Origin: Phycisphaerales bacterium UBA3158
GTDB taxonomy: Bacteria > Planctomycetota > Phycisphaerae > Phycisphaerales > SM1A02
NCBI GenBank assembly: GCA_002364555.1
Contig: DEYM01000034.1
Span: 1 to 23,189, forward strand
DNA length: 23,189 bases
Reading direction: 5' to 3'
Positions 16,442-23,189 of this stretch are shown here, one piece after another (positions within the stretch are counted from its first letter, which is position 1; every line of letters begins with the position of its first letter). The notes under the pieces were generated by a model. That model was not told where the DNA came from and ran no database searches. It worked only from the letters and a program-made list of their open reading frames with translations. A program made the position numbers and the translations under genes.

Positions 16442-16470
16442 TTGACGCCGGAGACGTCAGGCCCGATGCT
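16442..16470 (+). promoter_or_regulatory. Candidate promoter and inverted repeat upstream of malic enzyme
   Basis: TTGACG (16442-16447) is followed after 17 bases by GATGCT (16465-16470). The -35 is good, the -10 poor (2-3 matches). An inverted repeat TGACG-N7-CGTCA (16443-16459) overlaps the -35 and could bind a regulator. The region is the 126-bp divergent gap between the MFS gene and the malic enzyme. Nothing else in this gap is recognisable. Confidence 0.28.
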
Positions 16471-16540
16471 TGTTCGGACCCGCTCAACGGCAACCGAATG
16501 TTTCAGCTAACAAACAGGCATCTGAAGGAAATCATTGATT

Positions 16541-18178
16541 ATGAACAATGAAAAGGCATTTCATCTTCTCCGAAACCCGCTCCTGAACAAGGGCAGTGGA
16601 TTCACCGCTGAAGAAAGACAGGCGGAGAGCCTTGAAGGCCTGTTGCCAACATCGGTCGAGACACTGGAGACCCGCGTTGGAAGAGCTGCTGCTCAATGTG
16701 ACGCCTGTCCCGATGATCTCGCCAGATATGTGTTCCTCGCACATCTGCAGGATATCGATGAGACCCTCTACTTCGCGCTTCTCACATCGAAGCCCGACAA
16801 GTACATGCCTCTGGTCTACACCCCCACCGTGGGTGATGCCTGTCTCAAGTTCGGAGACATCTTCCGCGCCACGCGCGGCCTCTATCTGAATCTGGAGATG
16901 AAGGGTCGGATCGAGTCGATACTCGGGAACTGGAGTGAAAAGGATGTCCGGTTCATCGTGGTGACGGACGGCTCCCGCATCCTCGGCCTTGGAGATCTTG
17001 GTGCCAACGGCATGGGTATCCCAATCGGGAAGCTCGCGCTGTATTCGGCCGCCGCCGGTGTGCCGCCTCAGTTCACGCTTCCGATCATGCTCGATGTCGG
17101 AACCGATACCCAGGAATACATCGACGATCCCTACTACATGGGGGTGAAGCAGGCCAGACCCGACAACGACACCTACTATGAATTCCTCGATGAATTCACG
17201 GATGCCGTGCAGAAGGTGTTCCCCGGCTGCTGCGTTCAGTTCGAGGACTTCAACATCCATCATGCCGAACCGCTTCTCGAGAAGTATCACGACAAGTTCT
17301 GCATGTTCAACGACGACATCCAGGGTACGGCTGCCGTGGCCACGGCCGGCATCTACACGGCCTGTCGAGCCAAGGGCGAGAAGATGAGTGATCAGAGAAT
17401 CCTCTTCCTCGGAGCCGGTTCCGCCGGCTGCGGCATCGGGAATCTGATGGCTGAAGCCATGCAGTCGGAGGGCATGGACAAGGAAACCGCCTTCTCGAAG
17501 ATCCGCCTGTTCGACATCGATGGACTGCTCACGAAAACCAGGGCCGATTCGCTCGAGGCATTCCAGATACCCTTCGCTGCAGACCATGAACCCACCAAGG
17601 ATTTCGTGGGAATGATTCGAAGCTTCAAGCCGACGGCCATCATCGGTGTATCCACTGTCCATGGAGCCTTCAACGACGATGTCATGAAGGCCATGTGTGA
17701 AATCAACGATCGACCGATCATCTTCCCCTATTCCAATCCGACCAGTCACAGCGAATGCACGGCCGAAGAGGCCTACAAGGCCACGGATGGAAAGGTTCTC
17801 TTTGCCAGCGGCAGTCCATTCCCGATACTCGAGGTGAATGGAAAGGACATCGAACCCTCCCAGGGGAACAACGTCTACATCTTCCCGGCGATGGGTCTGG
17901 CCGTCTATGCGACGAAGGCCAAGCGTGTGACCGAGCCGATGTTCCTCACCGCGGCGAAGGCGCTCGCCGAAACGCTCACGGAGAAGGAACTGAAGAGCGG
18001 ACTCCTCTATCCGCCACGCGATCGAATCAGGGAGGTGTCGGCGCATGTGGCCGCGAAGGTCGCCGAGAACATCTTCGATGCGAATCTGGCATCGGTGGAT
18101 ACGCCCTCGGATGTGCCCGCCTTCATCAAGGAACACACCTATGTCCCGAGCTATGCTCCACACGAGGTGATAGGCTGA
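16541..18178 (+). CDS. maeA: NAD-type malic enzyme (malate dehydrogenase, oxaloacetate-decarboxylating)
   Basis: 545 residues, the long malic enzyme form (E. coli MaeA 565) rather than the shorter MaeB-type with a phosphotransacetylase domain. It oxidatively decarboxylates malate to pyruvate and CO2. Y93 in PLVYTPTVGDAC is the catalytic tyrosine. GLGDLGANGMGIPIGKLALY is the characteristic substrate segment. Metal ligands are E235 and D236 in EDFNIHHA and D258/D259 in FNDDIQGTAAV. The dinucleotide-binding loop is FLGAGSAGCGIGN (from about 289). NAD rather than NADP preference is family inference. The ATG at 16541 has AAGGAA about 11 bases upstream; an in-frame TTG two codons earlier is possible. 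Divergent from the MFS run; followed 56 bp later by the FHA-HD-GYP gene. Confidence 0.94.
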   Translation: MNNEKAFHLLRNPLLNKGSGFTAEERQAESLEGLLPTSVETLETRVGRAAAQCDACPDDLARYVFLAHLQDIDETLYFALLTSKPDKYMPLVYTPTVGDACLKFGDIFRATRGLYLNLEMKGRIESILGNWSEKDVRFIVVTDGSRILGLGDLGANGMGIPIGKLALYSAAAGVPPQFTLPIMLDVGTDTQEYIDDPYYMGVKQARPDNDTYYEFLDEFTDAVQKVFPGCCVQFEDFNIHHAEPLLEKYHDKFCMFNDDIQGTAAVATAGIYTACRAKGEKMSDQRILFLGAGSAGCGIGNLMAEAMQSEGMDKETAFSKIRLFDIDGLLTKTRADSLEAFQIPFAADHEPTKDFVGMIRSFKPTAIIGVSTVHGAFNDDVMKAMCEINDRPIIFPYSNPTSHSECTAEEAYKATDGKVLFASGSPFPILEVNGKDIEPSQGNNVYIFPAMGLAVYATKAKRVTEPMFLTAAKALAETLTEKELKSGLLYPPRDRIREVSAHVAAKVAENIFDANLASVDTPSDVPAFIKEHTYVPSYAPHEVIG

Positions 18179-18234
18179 ACGTCAGGCCTGAACGAGGGAC
18201 TGGTCACGGAATACCCGGGAACAAGGTCTGAAAC

Positions 18235-19773
18235 ATGTCCGGCATTCTCCAACTGGATTCAATCAGTGGATCGTCTCGAGTCCAACAGAGGCTCGTGCCG
18301 CCCGCCCAGATCCTCATGGGCAGGAGTCGCGAGTGCGATGTAGTGGTGGCCTCCCCACAGGCCTCGCGACAACATGCACAGGTATGCTGGGAACCCAAGG
18401 AGAGCAACTGGTTCCTGAGTGATCTGGGATCACGTTCAGGGACCACGCTCAACGGTGAGCGGATTCCCGCAGGTAGACCGTGTGTCATTCGAAAAGGCGA
18501 TCGGATTGGTCTTCCGGATCTGGTCATGCAGGTACGCGATGCCCATGACGGATCGACGATCGCTGAATCGATTCGTCGAATCCACGTGGAGGGAGAGCTC
18601 AGCTCGAACGAATCAATCGACTTCTCCCCCGTCGAACTGGCCCAGGATCTCGATGGCAACAGACTGGCGACACTGCTCGAATTCAGTCGTGAACTCCATG
18701 ACGCCGGTGATGAGGATCGGCTGTATGCCGCGATTCTCAATGGCATCAAGAAGGGTACTTCTCTCGAGAACGCGGCCATCGTCTCGAGGATGGATCTGGA
18801 CGGTGGTATCGAGATGCATGCTGCCATGGGCGCACTGGCATCGGCCGGCCCCGAACGATTCAGTCGAACCCTGCTCCGTTCCGCGACCAACGGAATCCCG
18901 GGCCGGTATCTGGCTTCGGGCGAAATGGTCGCGGAGAGTCTCGAACGGCTTCCTGTTCAGGCGGCGGCCTGTGCACCCCTGATGACCCGTGACTCGGCAG
19001 CAGCCTGTCTCTACGTGGATGGTACGGATGCCACGATCCCCGACGAACAGCTTCGCGGCGACATGGATTTCATGATCGCCTTGGCGCAACTGGCCTCCGT
19101 TGCCATGTCGAATCTGGCAAGGTCGGACCTGGAGAGACGTTTTTCAGAAGCTCGGAACCAGTTGTTCGAGGGAACGGTTCGAGCGATGGCGGCCGCCATC
19201 GATGCGAAGGATCCCTATACCAGAGGTCATTCCGATCGTGTCTCATGGCTTTCCGGTGAACTGGCGCGTGAACTCGGGCATGATGACCGGGGGATCGAGG
19301 TGGCCCGGGTCTGTGGACAGGTCCATGATGTCGGGAAGATCGGTGTTCCCGAAGCTGTTCTATCGAAGCCGGGTCGGCTGGATGACGAGGAATTCGACCT
19401 CATCAAGCAGCATCCCGACATCGGCTTTCGAATCCTCAAGGACATTCCCGGAATGGGAGAGCTGCTGGGGGGTGTGAGACATCACCATGAAAAATGGGAT
19501 GGCAGCGGGTACCCCGTCGGCCTGGAAGCAGATGCCATTCCCGAGCTGGGTCGATTGGTCGCCGTGGTCGATGCCTTCGATGCGATGAGGTCGGCGCGAG
19601 CGTACCGAGATGGTCGCAACAGTGAAACCGTCCGCGCAGAAGTCGAACGATGCGCCGGGACCCACTTCGATCCGGACATGGCGGCCGCGTTCCTCAAGAT
19701 CGATCTGACCCATTACGACGCCATGCTTGCCCAGACACAGGCGGACAATCAGCCTCCCGAAGGCACCGCCTGA
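18235..19773 (+). CDS. FHA-GAF-HD-GYP protein, putative c-di-GMP phosphodiesterase
   Basis: 512 residues, cytosolic. The FHA domain (about 3-102) keeps the phosphothreonine-binding residues: G29-R30, S44-R45-x-H47 (ASRQHAQV) and DLGSRSGTTLNGE with N73. A GAF-like domain spans about 140-305 (ending in MIALAQLASVAMSN). HD-GYP (about 315-500) has H332 (HSDRV), H364-D365 (HDVGK), H416-H417 (HHHEKWDGSGYP) and a canonical short GYP loop, unlike the other HD-GYP protein in the window. The domain order suggests that binding to a Thr-phosphorylated partner controls c-di-GMP hydrolysis. Codirectional with and 56 bp after the malic enzyme. Its 3' end overlaps the convergent protease gene by 25 bp. Confidence 0.92.
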   Translation: MSGILQLDSISGSSRVQQRLVPPAQILMGRSRECDVVVASPQASRQHAQVCWEPKESNWFLSDLGSRSGTTLNGERIPAGRPCVIRKGDRIGLPDLVMQVRDAHDGSTIAESIRRIHVEGELSSNESIDFSPVELAQDLDGNRLATLLEFSRELHDAGDEDRLYAAILNGIKKGTSLENAAIVSRMDLDGGIEMHAAMGALASAGPERFSRTLLRSATNGIPGRYLASGEMVAESLERLPVQAAACAPLMTRDSAAACLYVDGTDATIPDEQLRGDMDFMIALAQLASVAMSNLARSDLERRFSEARNQLFEGTVRAMAAAIDAKDPYTRGHSDRVSWLSGELARELGHDDRGIEVARVCGQVHDVGKIGVPEAVLSKPGRLDDEEFDLIKQHPDIGFRILKDIPGMGELLGGVRHHHEKWDGSGYPVGLEADAIPELGRLVAVVDAFDAMRSARAYRDGRNSETVRAEVERCAGTHFDPDMAAAFLKIDLTHYDAMLAQTQADNQPPEGTA

Positions 19774-22031
19774 TAGACGAACAGTCTGTAGCTCGACTTC
19801 GAATTCGACGATCCATCCGCTTTCTTCGGTGAAGAGAGCCTGGCTTTCACGGACATCGGAGCATCGGCATCGAGTGCCACGAATGGGTACCAATCCGGCT
19901 GCATGTCCTCGGCCAAGGTGTCACCATTCTCGTTCATGACAACCATGTGGAGATGTTCGTGCTCCGGACATATCCCCACGATGAACCATTGACCGGCCGA
20001 GCTCAGGGACAGATTCCTGGAGGCGCTTTGACCCTCAGAGTCATTTTCCAGTGAACCCTGGAACTGCTGGGCCAGTTTCTCGTTGAAGGATCGACCCCCA
20101 CTTCGTGATAGATCGCGAATCCAGCGACGTGCCGCTGCCTTGGCGACGGTATCCGGGGTCGACGGAGCGATATCGGCGGACCTGAGTTCATAGGATATGG
20201 AGCCATTGATGTCACTGCCTCCGACTGCCGCCTTGATGGTTCCGCTTCTCTGGGCCTTGAAGGCGATCGCCTTCAGGTTGGGCTTGATGTTCATCACATT
20301 CACGGAGCGGATGCCGTTCTCGCCTTCCGTGATCTTGACACCGACGGTGCCGTCGCCCTCGACGGCGAGAAGATAGTCACGACCGGCTTCCACACGCATC
20401 TCGATCTGCTTGCCGTACATCTGTGCACCAAGCGCATCTCCGGCACCCATCGCCAGAGGATTGATGTTGAGTGAGTTCAGGGGAAATCGCTCGGCGCTCA
20501 CCTCTGTGGATCCGGTGACGATCTCGTCTTCGGATGCGGTGCTGATCATGTTCTCCCAACTGGAAACGAGATCGTCCAGTCCGGGTTCGCGATTCTCGAT
20601 CTGCCCGGAGGCGTACAACGTGCCTATCTGATCCTGCCAGCGATCGGATCTTCTAGTCTGCATTGTGGCCAGATCCGGGGATGACAATTCATCCAGAAGA
20701 GTCGATCTCTGTGCGAAGTTCACGCTGGCGGCGTTTGGAATGCGTTTACCGCCGACGACCATGAAGTTGACCGCGCTCAGAAGTCCGACGACCTCGCCAT
20801 CGGAGTTGATCAGTGGACTTCCACTTGCGCCGCCAGTTGCCGGAAGCGAGTGCTGGAGGAGTAGTCCATCGGCGCCTTCCTCAGGAGCATTGAAATAGTT
20901 GGTGATCGCCGTGATGCGCCCGATCTGGGATTGGGGAACCGGCTTGTTGAGATTGACGCCACCAAGCGCCATGTTCTCGACCGGATAGCCGACGTATCCA
21001 ACCGGATCGCCTGCCTTGAGGCCATCCTGACTTTCCAGATCCGCCAGAACCAATGGTGATCCGAGATCCGCATCCTCATCGACATAGATGAACCCGACAT
21101 CGGCCGCGATGCCGGCGGACCGGATCGGATCGGAATCCTTGACCGCATTGATCTGCATCGGCACGTAGTCGGTCCAGAGATCGGCGAATTCGTCGTAGCC
21201 GGGATGGCTTTTCGAGGCGATCGCCTTGAACTCCTTCTCGCCGGCCATGCTTCTGAGAATCACTTCCTGGCCATCGGCAAGCTGTTCCACACGCTCCGCG
21301 ACATGCGCGTTGGTGGCTAGACGACCCTTGCCCGATACCCATGCGGTACCGAAGGGTTCCTCGCTGCCATCCGGATTTCTCAGGACGACAAGATAGGTCG
21401 ATCGACTTGCCTTCTCGAGTGCCGCAGGAAGATCGGCTCCCATTGCGGACATGCTCTCGGAGAGATCCTCGACCGTCTCGGTATTGATCGCCTGAGTGTC
21501 CTCGAGATCCTGAACCTCGCCGCTGAAGCTGAAGTACAGAACACCGATGACGACGATCAGCAGTGCGCCGATGAGGATTGCCACACCTGCCACCTGTCCA
21601 CTTTGCTGGGCATTCGCCCGCACCTCCTCGACATCGGAGGTCGTCGCGGCTGTGGCGGATCGTCGGTGGAGTTGTTCGGGATCGATACCCTGCTGCATCG
21701 TCGCGGCCATGTCATCGGCACGAACAGTCATGACCCTGAGCTTCGGTCCACCTGGTCCGATCTGGATGACGCAGTCTTCAGGAATCGCCTGGACCGTATC
21801 CATCAGGTTGCCTTCGAGCGTGACCTTCTTTTCAGCGGCCATCTCCATGTAGTAGCGACCACGGACCCTGCTCAAGGTGCAGTGTTCCCGACCGACGGTT
21901 GTCACGTCAGGAGGAATGACGACCTTGCAGCGTTGTGGATCGCGTCCAATCTGAATGGAATCGATGTCATCGCCAAACTCGAGAATCTCGCCAGACCGTG
22001 CGCCGTCCAGAAATTCGATCTTCAAAGCCAT
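19749..22031 (-). CDS. Membrane-anchored FHA / trypsin-like (S1C-type) serine protease
   Basis: 760 residues. N-terminal FHA-like domain (1-101), linker, one membrane helix at about 146-168 (VAGVAILIGALLIVVIGVLYF), then an extracytoplasmic trypsin-like domain at about 195-440. Triad candidates are H243 (TNAHVAER), D311 (AADVGFIYVDE) and S403 (TGGASGSPLI); YVGYP and SQIGRITAI are also typical of this fold. About 320 residues follow with no PDZ domain that I can recognise. The FHA pocket looks degenerate: the usual Ser of the SRxH motif is G47 in VGREHCTL, and no NGTxxNG is present. The ATG at 22031 has AAGGA 8 bases upstream. A likely role is transmembrane signalling or substrate-limited proteolysis; substrate unknown. 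Confidence 0.83.
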   Translation of the reverse strand: MALKIEFLDGARSGEILEFGDDIDSIQIGRDPQRCKVVIPPDVTTVGREHCTLSRVRGRYYMEMAAEKKVTLEGNLMDTVQAIPEDCVIQIGPGGPKLRVMTVRADDMAATMQQGIDPEQLHRRSATAATTSDVEEVRANAQQSGQVAGVAILIGALLIVVIGVLYFSFSGEVQDLEDTQAINTETVEDLSESMSAMGADLPAALEKASRSTYLVVLRNPDGSEEPFGTAWVSGKGRLATNAHVAERVEQLADGQEVILRSMAGEKEFKAIASKSHPGYDEFADLWTDYVPMQINAVKDSDPIRSAGIAADVGFIYVDEDADLGSPLVLADLESQDGLKAGDPVGYVGYPVENMALGGVNLNKPVPQSQIGRITAITNYFNAPEEGADGLLLQHSLPATGGASGSPLINSDGEVVGLLSAVNFMVVGGKRIPNAASVNFAQRSTLLDELSSPDLATMQTRRSDRWQDQIGTLYASGQIENREPGLDDLVSSWENMISTASEDEIVTGSTEVSAERFPLNSLNINPLAMGAGDALGAQMYGKQIEMRVEAGRDYLLAVEGDGTVGVKITEGENGIRSVNVMNIKPNLKAIAFKAQRSGTIKAAVGGSDINGSISYELRSADIAPSTPDTVAKAAARRWIRDLSRSGGRSFNEKLAQQFQGSLENDSEGQSASRNLSLSSAGQWFIVGICPEHEHLHMVVMNENGDTLAEDMQPDWYPFVALDADAPMSVKARLSSPKKADGSSNSKSSYRLFVYQAVPSGG

Positions 22032-22052
22032 GGTTGCTTCCTTTCCCCGAGG

Positions 22053-22129
22053 ATGGCTCATGGGCCCCCCCGGGATCAACCTCAAATAGTACAGACGACC
22101 GGCGATCCGACCACCATGGCTCATGAGCC
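22053..22129. promoter_or_regulatory. Pair of near-identical palindromic sites 63 bp apart, candidate operators
   Basis: ATGGCTCATGGGCC (22053-22066) and ATGGCTCATGAGCC (22116-22129) differ at one base. The second contains the perfect palindrome GGCTCATGAGCC. Their 63-bp spacing is close to six helical turns. They flank a weak minus-strand TACTAT (22091-22086) that could be the -10 of the protease gene. Together they look like a two-site operator, but no regulator is identified. The rest of the 270-bp gap holds only the candidate ybaK promoter. Confidence 0.35.
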
Positions 22130-22189
22130 AATGGGGATTCAGGATGAGAATCCATCGGAATCATCTGTCACTCAAATTTGACCCGCTTT

Positions 22190-22219
22190 TTGATCAAGAC
22201 ACTCCAGATCTGGTTTATT
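22190..22219 (+). promoter_or_regulatory. Candidate promoter for the ybaK-like gene with palindrome in the spacer
   Basis: TTGATC (22190-22195), an 18-base spacer and TTTATT (22214-22219) read towards ybaK, each box matching 4 of 6. The spacer ends in the perfect 10-bp palindrome CCAGATCTGG (22204-22213), directly before the -10 where repressors often bind. It would leave a leader of about 75 bases. Confidence 0.3.
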
Positions 22220-22302
22220 TCTCATCTTTGCGTCCGATATCCCCTCCCAGACATCCAATAAGCCGCTCCGGTGTCAAACGAACAGCCGCTAGGATTCCCT
22301 CC

Positions 22303-22782
22303 ATGCACGTTCTGGATCAACTCCGAGGAATGCTGGAAACGGCCGGTGTCGGGTTTCGCCTCCTTGAACATGAACCCACATTGACCTCCCGGGACTCGGC
22401 TCGAGTCCGGGGCGAACCGCTCGAGATCGGAGGCAAGGCCATTGTGATCAAGGCTGACCAGGACTATCACCTGATCGTCATGAGTGCCGCATGTCGCCTC
22501 GGGTCATCTCGTCTCAAACGCGCGTTGAAAGCTCGCAAACTCAGATTCGCGACCATGGACGAGTTGTTCGATCTGACCGGGCTCGTACCGGGAAGCGTGC
22601 CACCATTCGGACAACCCGTTCTTCCACTGACTCTGCATGTGGACAGCAGTGTCATGAAACAGTCCAGGATCGCCTTCAACGCCGGTTCACTCACCCATTC
22701 CATCATCATGAGCCGAGATGACTGGTATGACATTACTGGGAGACCGCCGATCATCGACGTGACCGATTCCGACGATCAATGA
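22303..22782 (+). CDS. ybaK: YbaK/EbsC-family aminoacyl-tRNA deacylase
   Basis: 159 residues, the length of E. coli YbaK. The family hydrolyses mischarged tRNAs (for example Cys- or Ala-tRNAPro) in trans. Visible hallmarks are the N-terminal VGFRLLEHEPTLTSRDSA, the catalytic-lysine segment EIGGKAIVIK (K45), LIVMSAACRLGSSRLKRAL, and VPGSVPPFGQP, the characteristic PG-V-PFG loop, with IAFNAGSLTHSIIM near the C-terminus. The ATG at 22303 has AGGA about 8 bases upstream; the in-frame codons further upstream look non-coding. Whether it acts on Cys-tRNAPro like YbaK or on another species such as Ala-tRNAPro cannot be told. It is the first gene on this strand after the divergent gap. Confidence 0.86.
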   Translation: MHVLDQLRGMLETAGVGFRLLEHEPTLTSRDSARVRGEPLEIGGKAIVIKADQDYHLIVMSAACRLGSSRLKRALKARKLRFATMDELFDLTGLVPGSVPPFGQPVLPLTLHVDSSVMKQSRIAFNAGSLTHSIIMSRDDWYDITGRPPIIDVTDSDDQ

Positions 22783-22795
22783 TGATTCATCATCG

Positions 22796-22824
22796 TTCAA
22801 AGGATTTTCGTACTATGACACAAT
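22796..22824 (+). promoter_or_regulatory. Candidate extended -10 promoter for the small membrane protein
   Basis: TTCAAA (22796-22801) and CACAAT (22819-22824) are separated by 17 bases, and TGA directly before the -10 supplies a TGn extension. Each box matches 4 of 6. It lies 45 bases upstream of the ATG in an 87-bp gap, so the small gene is probably transcribed on its own. Confidence 0.35.
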
Positions 22825-22869
22825 CGAAGTTGAATGGTTTTTCTTACAACATCAAATGGAGCAAACTAG

Positions 22870-23160
22870 ATGTCAAACACCGCTGAAAACACGCAGCTAC
22901 TCAAGTTCTTTGCGCAGATCATGCAGGGACTCGGATACGTCATCATCATCATTGGAGCCGTCGTTCTGATCGCGACTCTCATCGGGGAATTCGCCAACCT
23001 GGGTGGTGCAGATGAGGAAACGAAGGCAGTTGAATGGATGGAAGTCATAGAGAGTGGCGTAATACTTCTGTATGGCATGATGGTGGCAGCTATCGGTCAG
23101 GTTCTCACCTGCATCCGATCGATCACGATCAATGTGGACAAGATGGCCAACAGCAACTGA
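22870..23160 (+). CDS. Small two-helix membrane protein of unknown function
   Basis: 96 residues that I do not recognise. Two hydrophobic segments are visible: LGYVIIIIGAVVLIATLIGEF (about 21-41) and VILLYGMMVAAIGQVLTCI (about 64-83), separated by an acidic loop (GGADEETKAVEWMEVIE). The N-terminal segment is polar with a short amphipathic run (LLKFFAQIMQGL). This is a two-TM hairpin with short termini, common among small membrane proteins of unknown role. GGAG eight bases before the ATG and the candidate promoter support a real gene. The segment after the stop (23161-23189) is too short to judge. It is not clearly linked to ybaK. Confidence 0.72.
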   Translation: MSNTAENTQLLKFFAQIMQGLGYVIIIIGAVVLIATLIGEFANLGGADEETKAVEWMEVIESGVILLYGMMVAAIGQVLTCIRSITINVDKMANSN

Positions 23161-23189
23161 AATGCCACTTCATGAATGGGCCCGGTGGG

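Noticed and set aside
16532..18163. Very long open frame opposite the malic enzyme
   Set aside because: The plus strand encodes a complete malic enzyme with catalytic motifs. The antisense frame has no domain match and reflects codon bias.
22123..22302. 60-residue upstream extension of the ybaK-like protein
   Set aside because: The extension is unlike YbaK proteins, covers the candidate promoter and lacks a ribosome site. The ATG at 22303 gives the exact family length.
22778..22797. Hairpin overlapping the ybaK stop codon (GATGA-TTCA-TCATC) as a terminator
   Set aside because: The stem is only 5 bp plus wobble/AT pairs, and the following bases are not a T tract.
1..23189. Mobile element, CRISPR, phage or toxin-antitoxin system
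   Set aside because: No transposase, integrase, repeat array, terminal inverted repeats or paired small toxin/antitoxin genes are visible; the genes are ordinary chromosomal ones.

Overview
The window looks like a chromosomal segment of a moderately GC-rich, free-living Gram-negative-type bacterium. It has lipid A/aminoarabinose-type genes, exported peptidases and beta-propellers, several FHA, HD-GYP and receiver signalling proteins, and a large GH63-like 'glucosidase'. That mix would fit Planctomycetota (Phycisphaerae-like lineages) or a neighbouring phylum, but this is inference: no rRNA or other phylogenetic marker is present. I see no tRNA, rRNA, insertion sequence, CRISPR array or phage gene. 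Coding is dense, and the largest gap between genes is about 270 bp.

Minus strand, right to left from 16414 to 7833, is a long tightly packed run: an LplT-type MFS transporter, a phosphoglycolate-phosphatase-like HAD enzyme, formyl-THF deformylase (purU), a GH63/MGH1-like glycoside hydrolase, a receiver-GAF-HD-GYP response regulator, a UPF0173 metallo-hydrolase and a small (p)ppGpp-hydrolase-like HD protein. Several junctions overlap or are separated by 10-45 bp. Two putative second-messenger-degrading enzymes (c-di-GMP and alarmone) therefore share one run, and the response regulator is coupled to the glycoside hydrolase by an ATGA overlap.

After a 114-bp gap holding a perfect 14-bp palindrome come an exported TolB-like propeller, a ChaA-type cation/proton antiporter and an exported S9 peptidase, which ends in a strong rho-independent terminator (2943-2970). 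Beyond it lies a short cluster running off the left edge: a PF03706-type membrane protein (putative flippase), ArnB and the first half of ArnC. These are the start of a 4-amino-4-deoxy-L-arabinose lipid modification module.

Plus strand, from 16541: an NAD-type malic enzyme followed by an FHA-GAF-HD-GYP protein. The latter converges on, and overlaps by 25 bp, a minus-strand gene for a membrane-anchored FHA/trypsin-like protease. From the divergent region upstream of that protease, which contains two near-identical palindromic sites 63 bp apart, a YbaK-type aminoacyl-tRNA deacylase and a small two-helix membrane protein are read on the plus strand.

The most interesting points are the second-messenger/glycoside-hydrolase run, the pair of FHA proteins with one degenerate phosphothreonine pocket, and the arn-type module with an unusual membrane partner. 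No single region is clearly an undescribed defence or mobile system.
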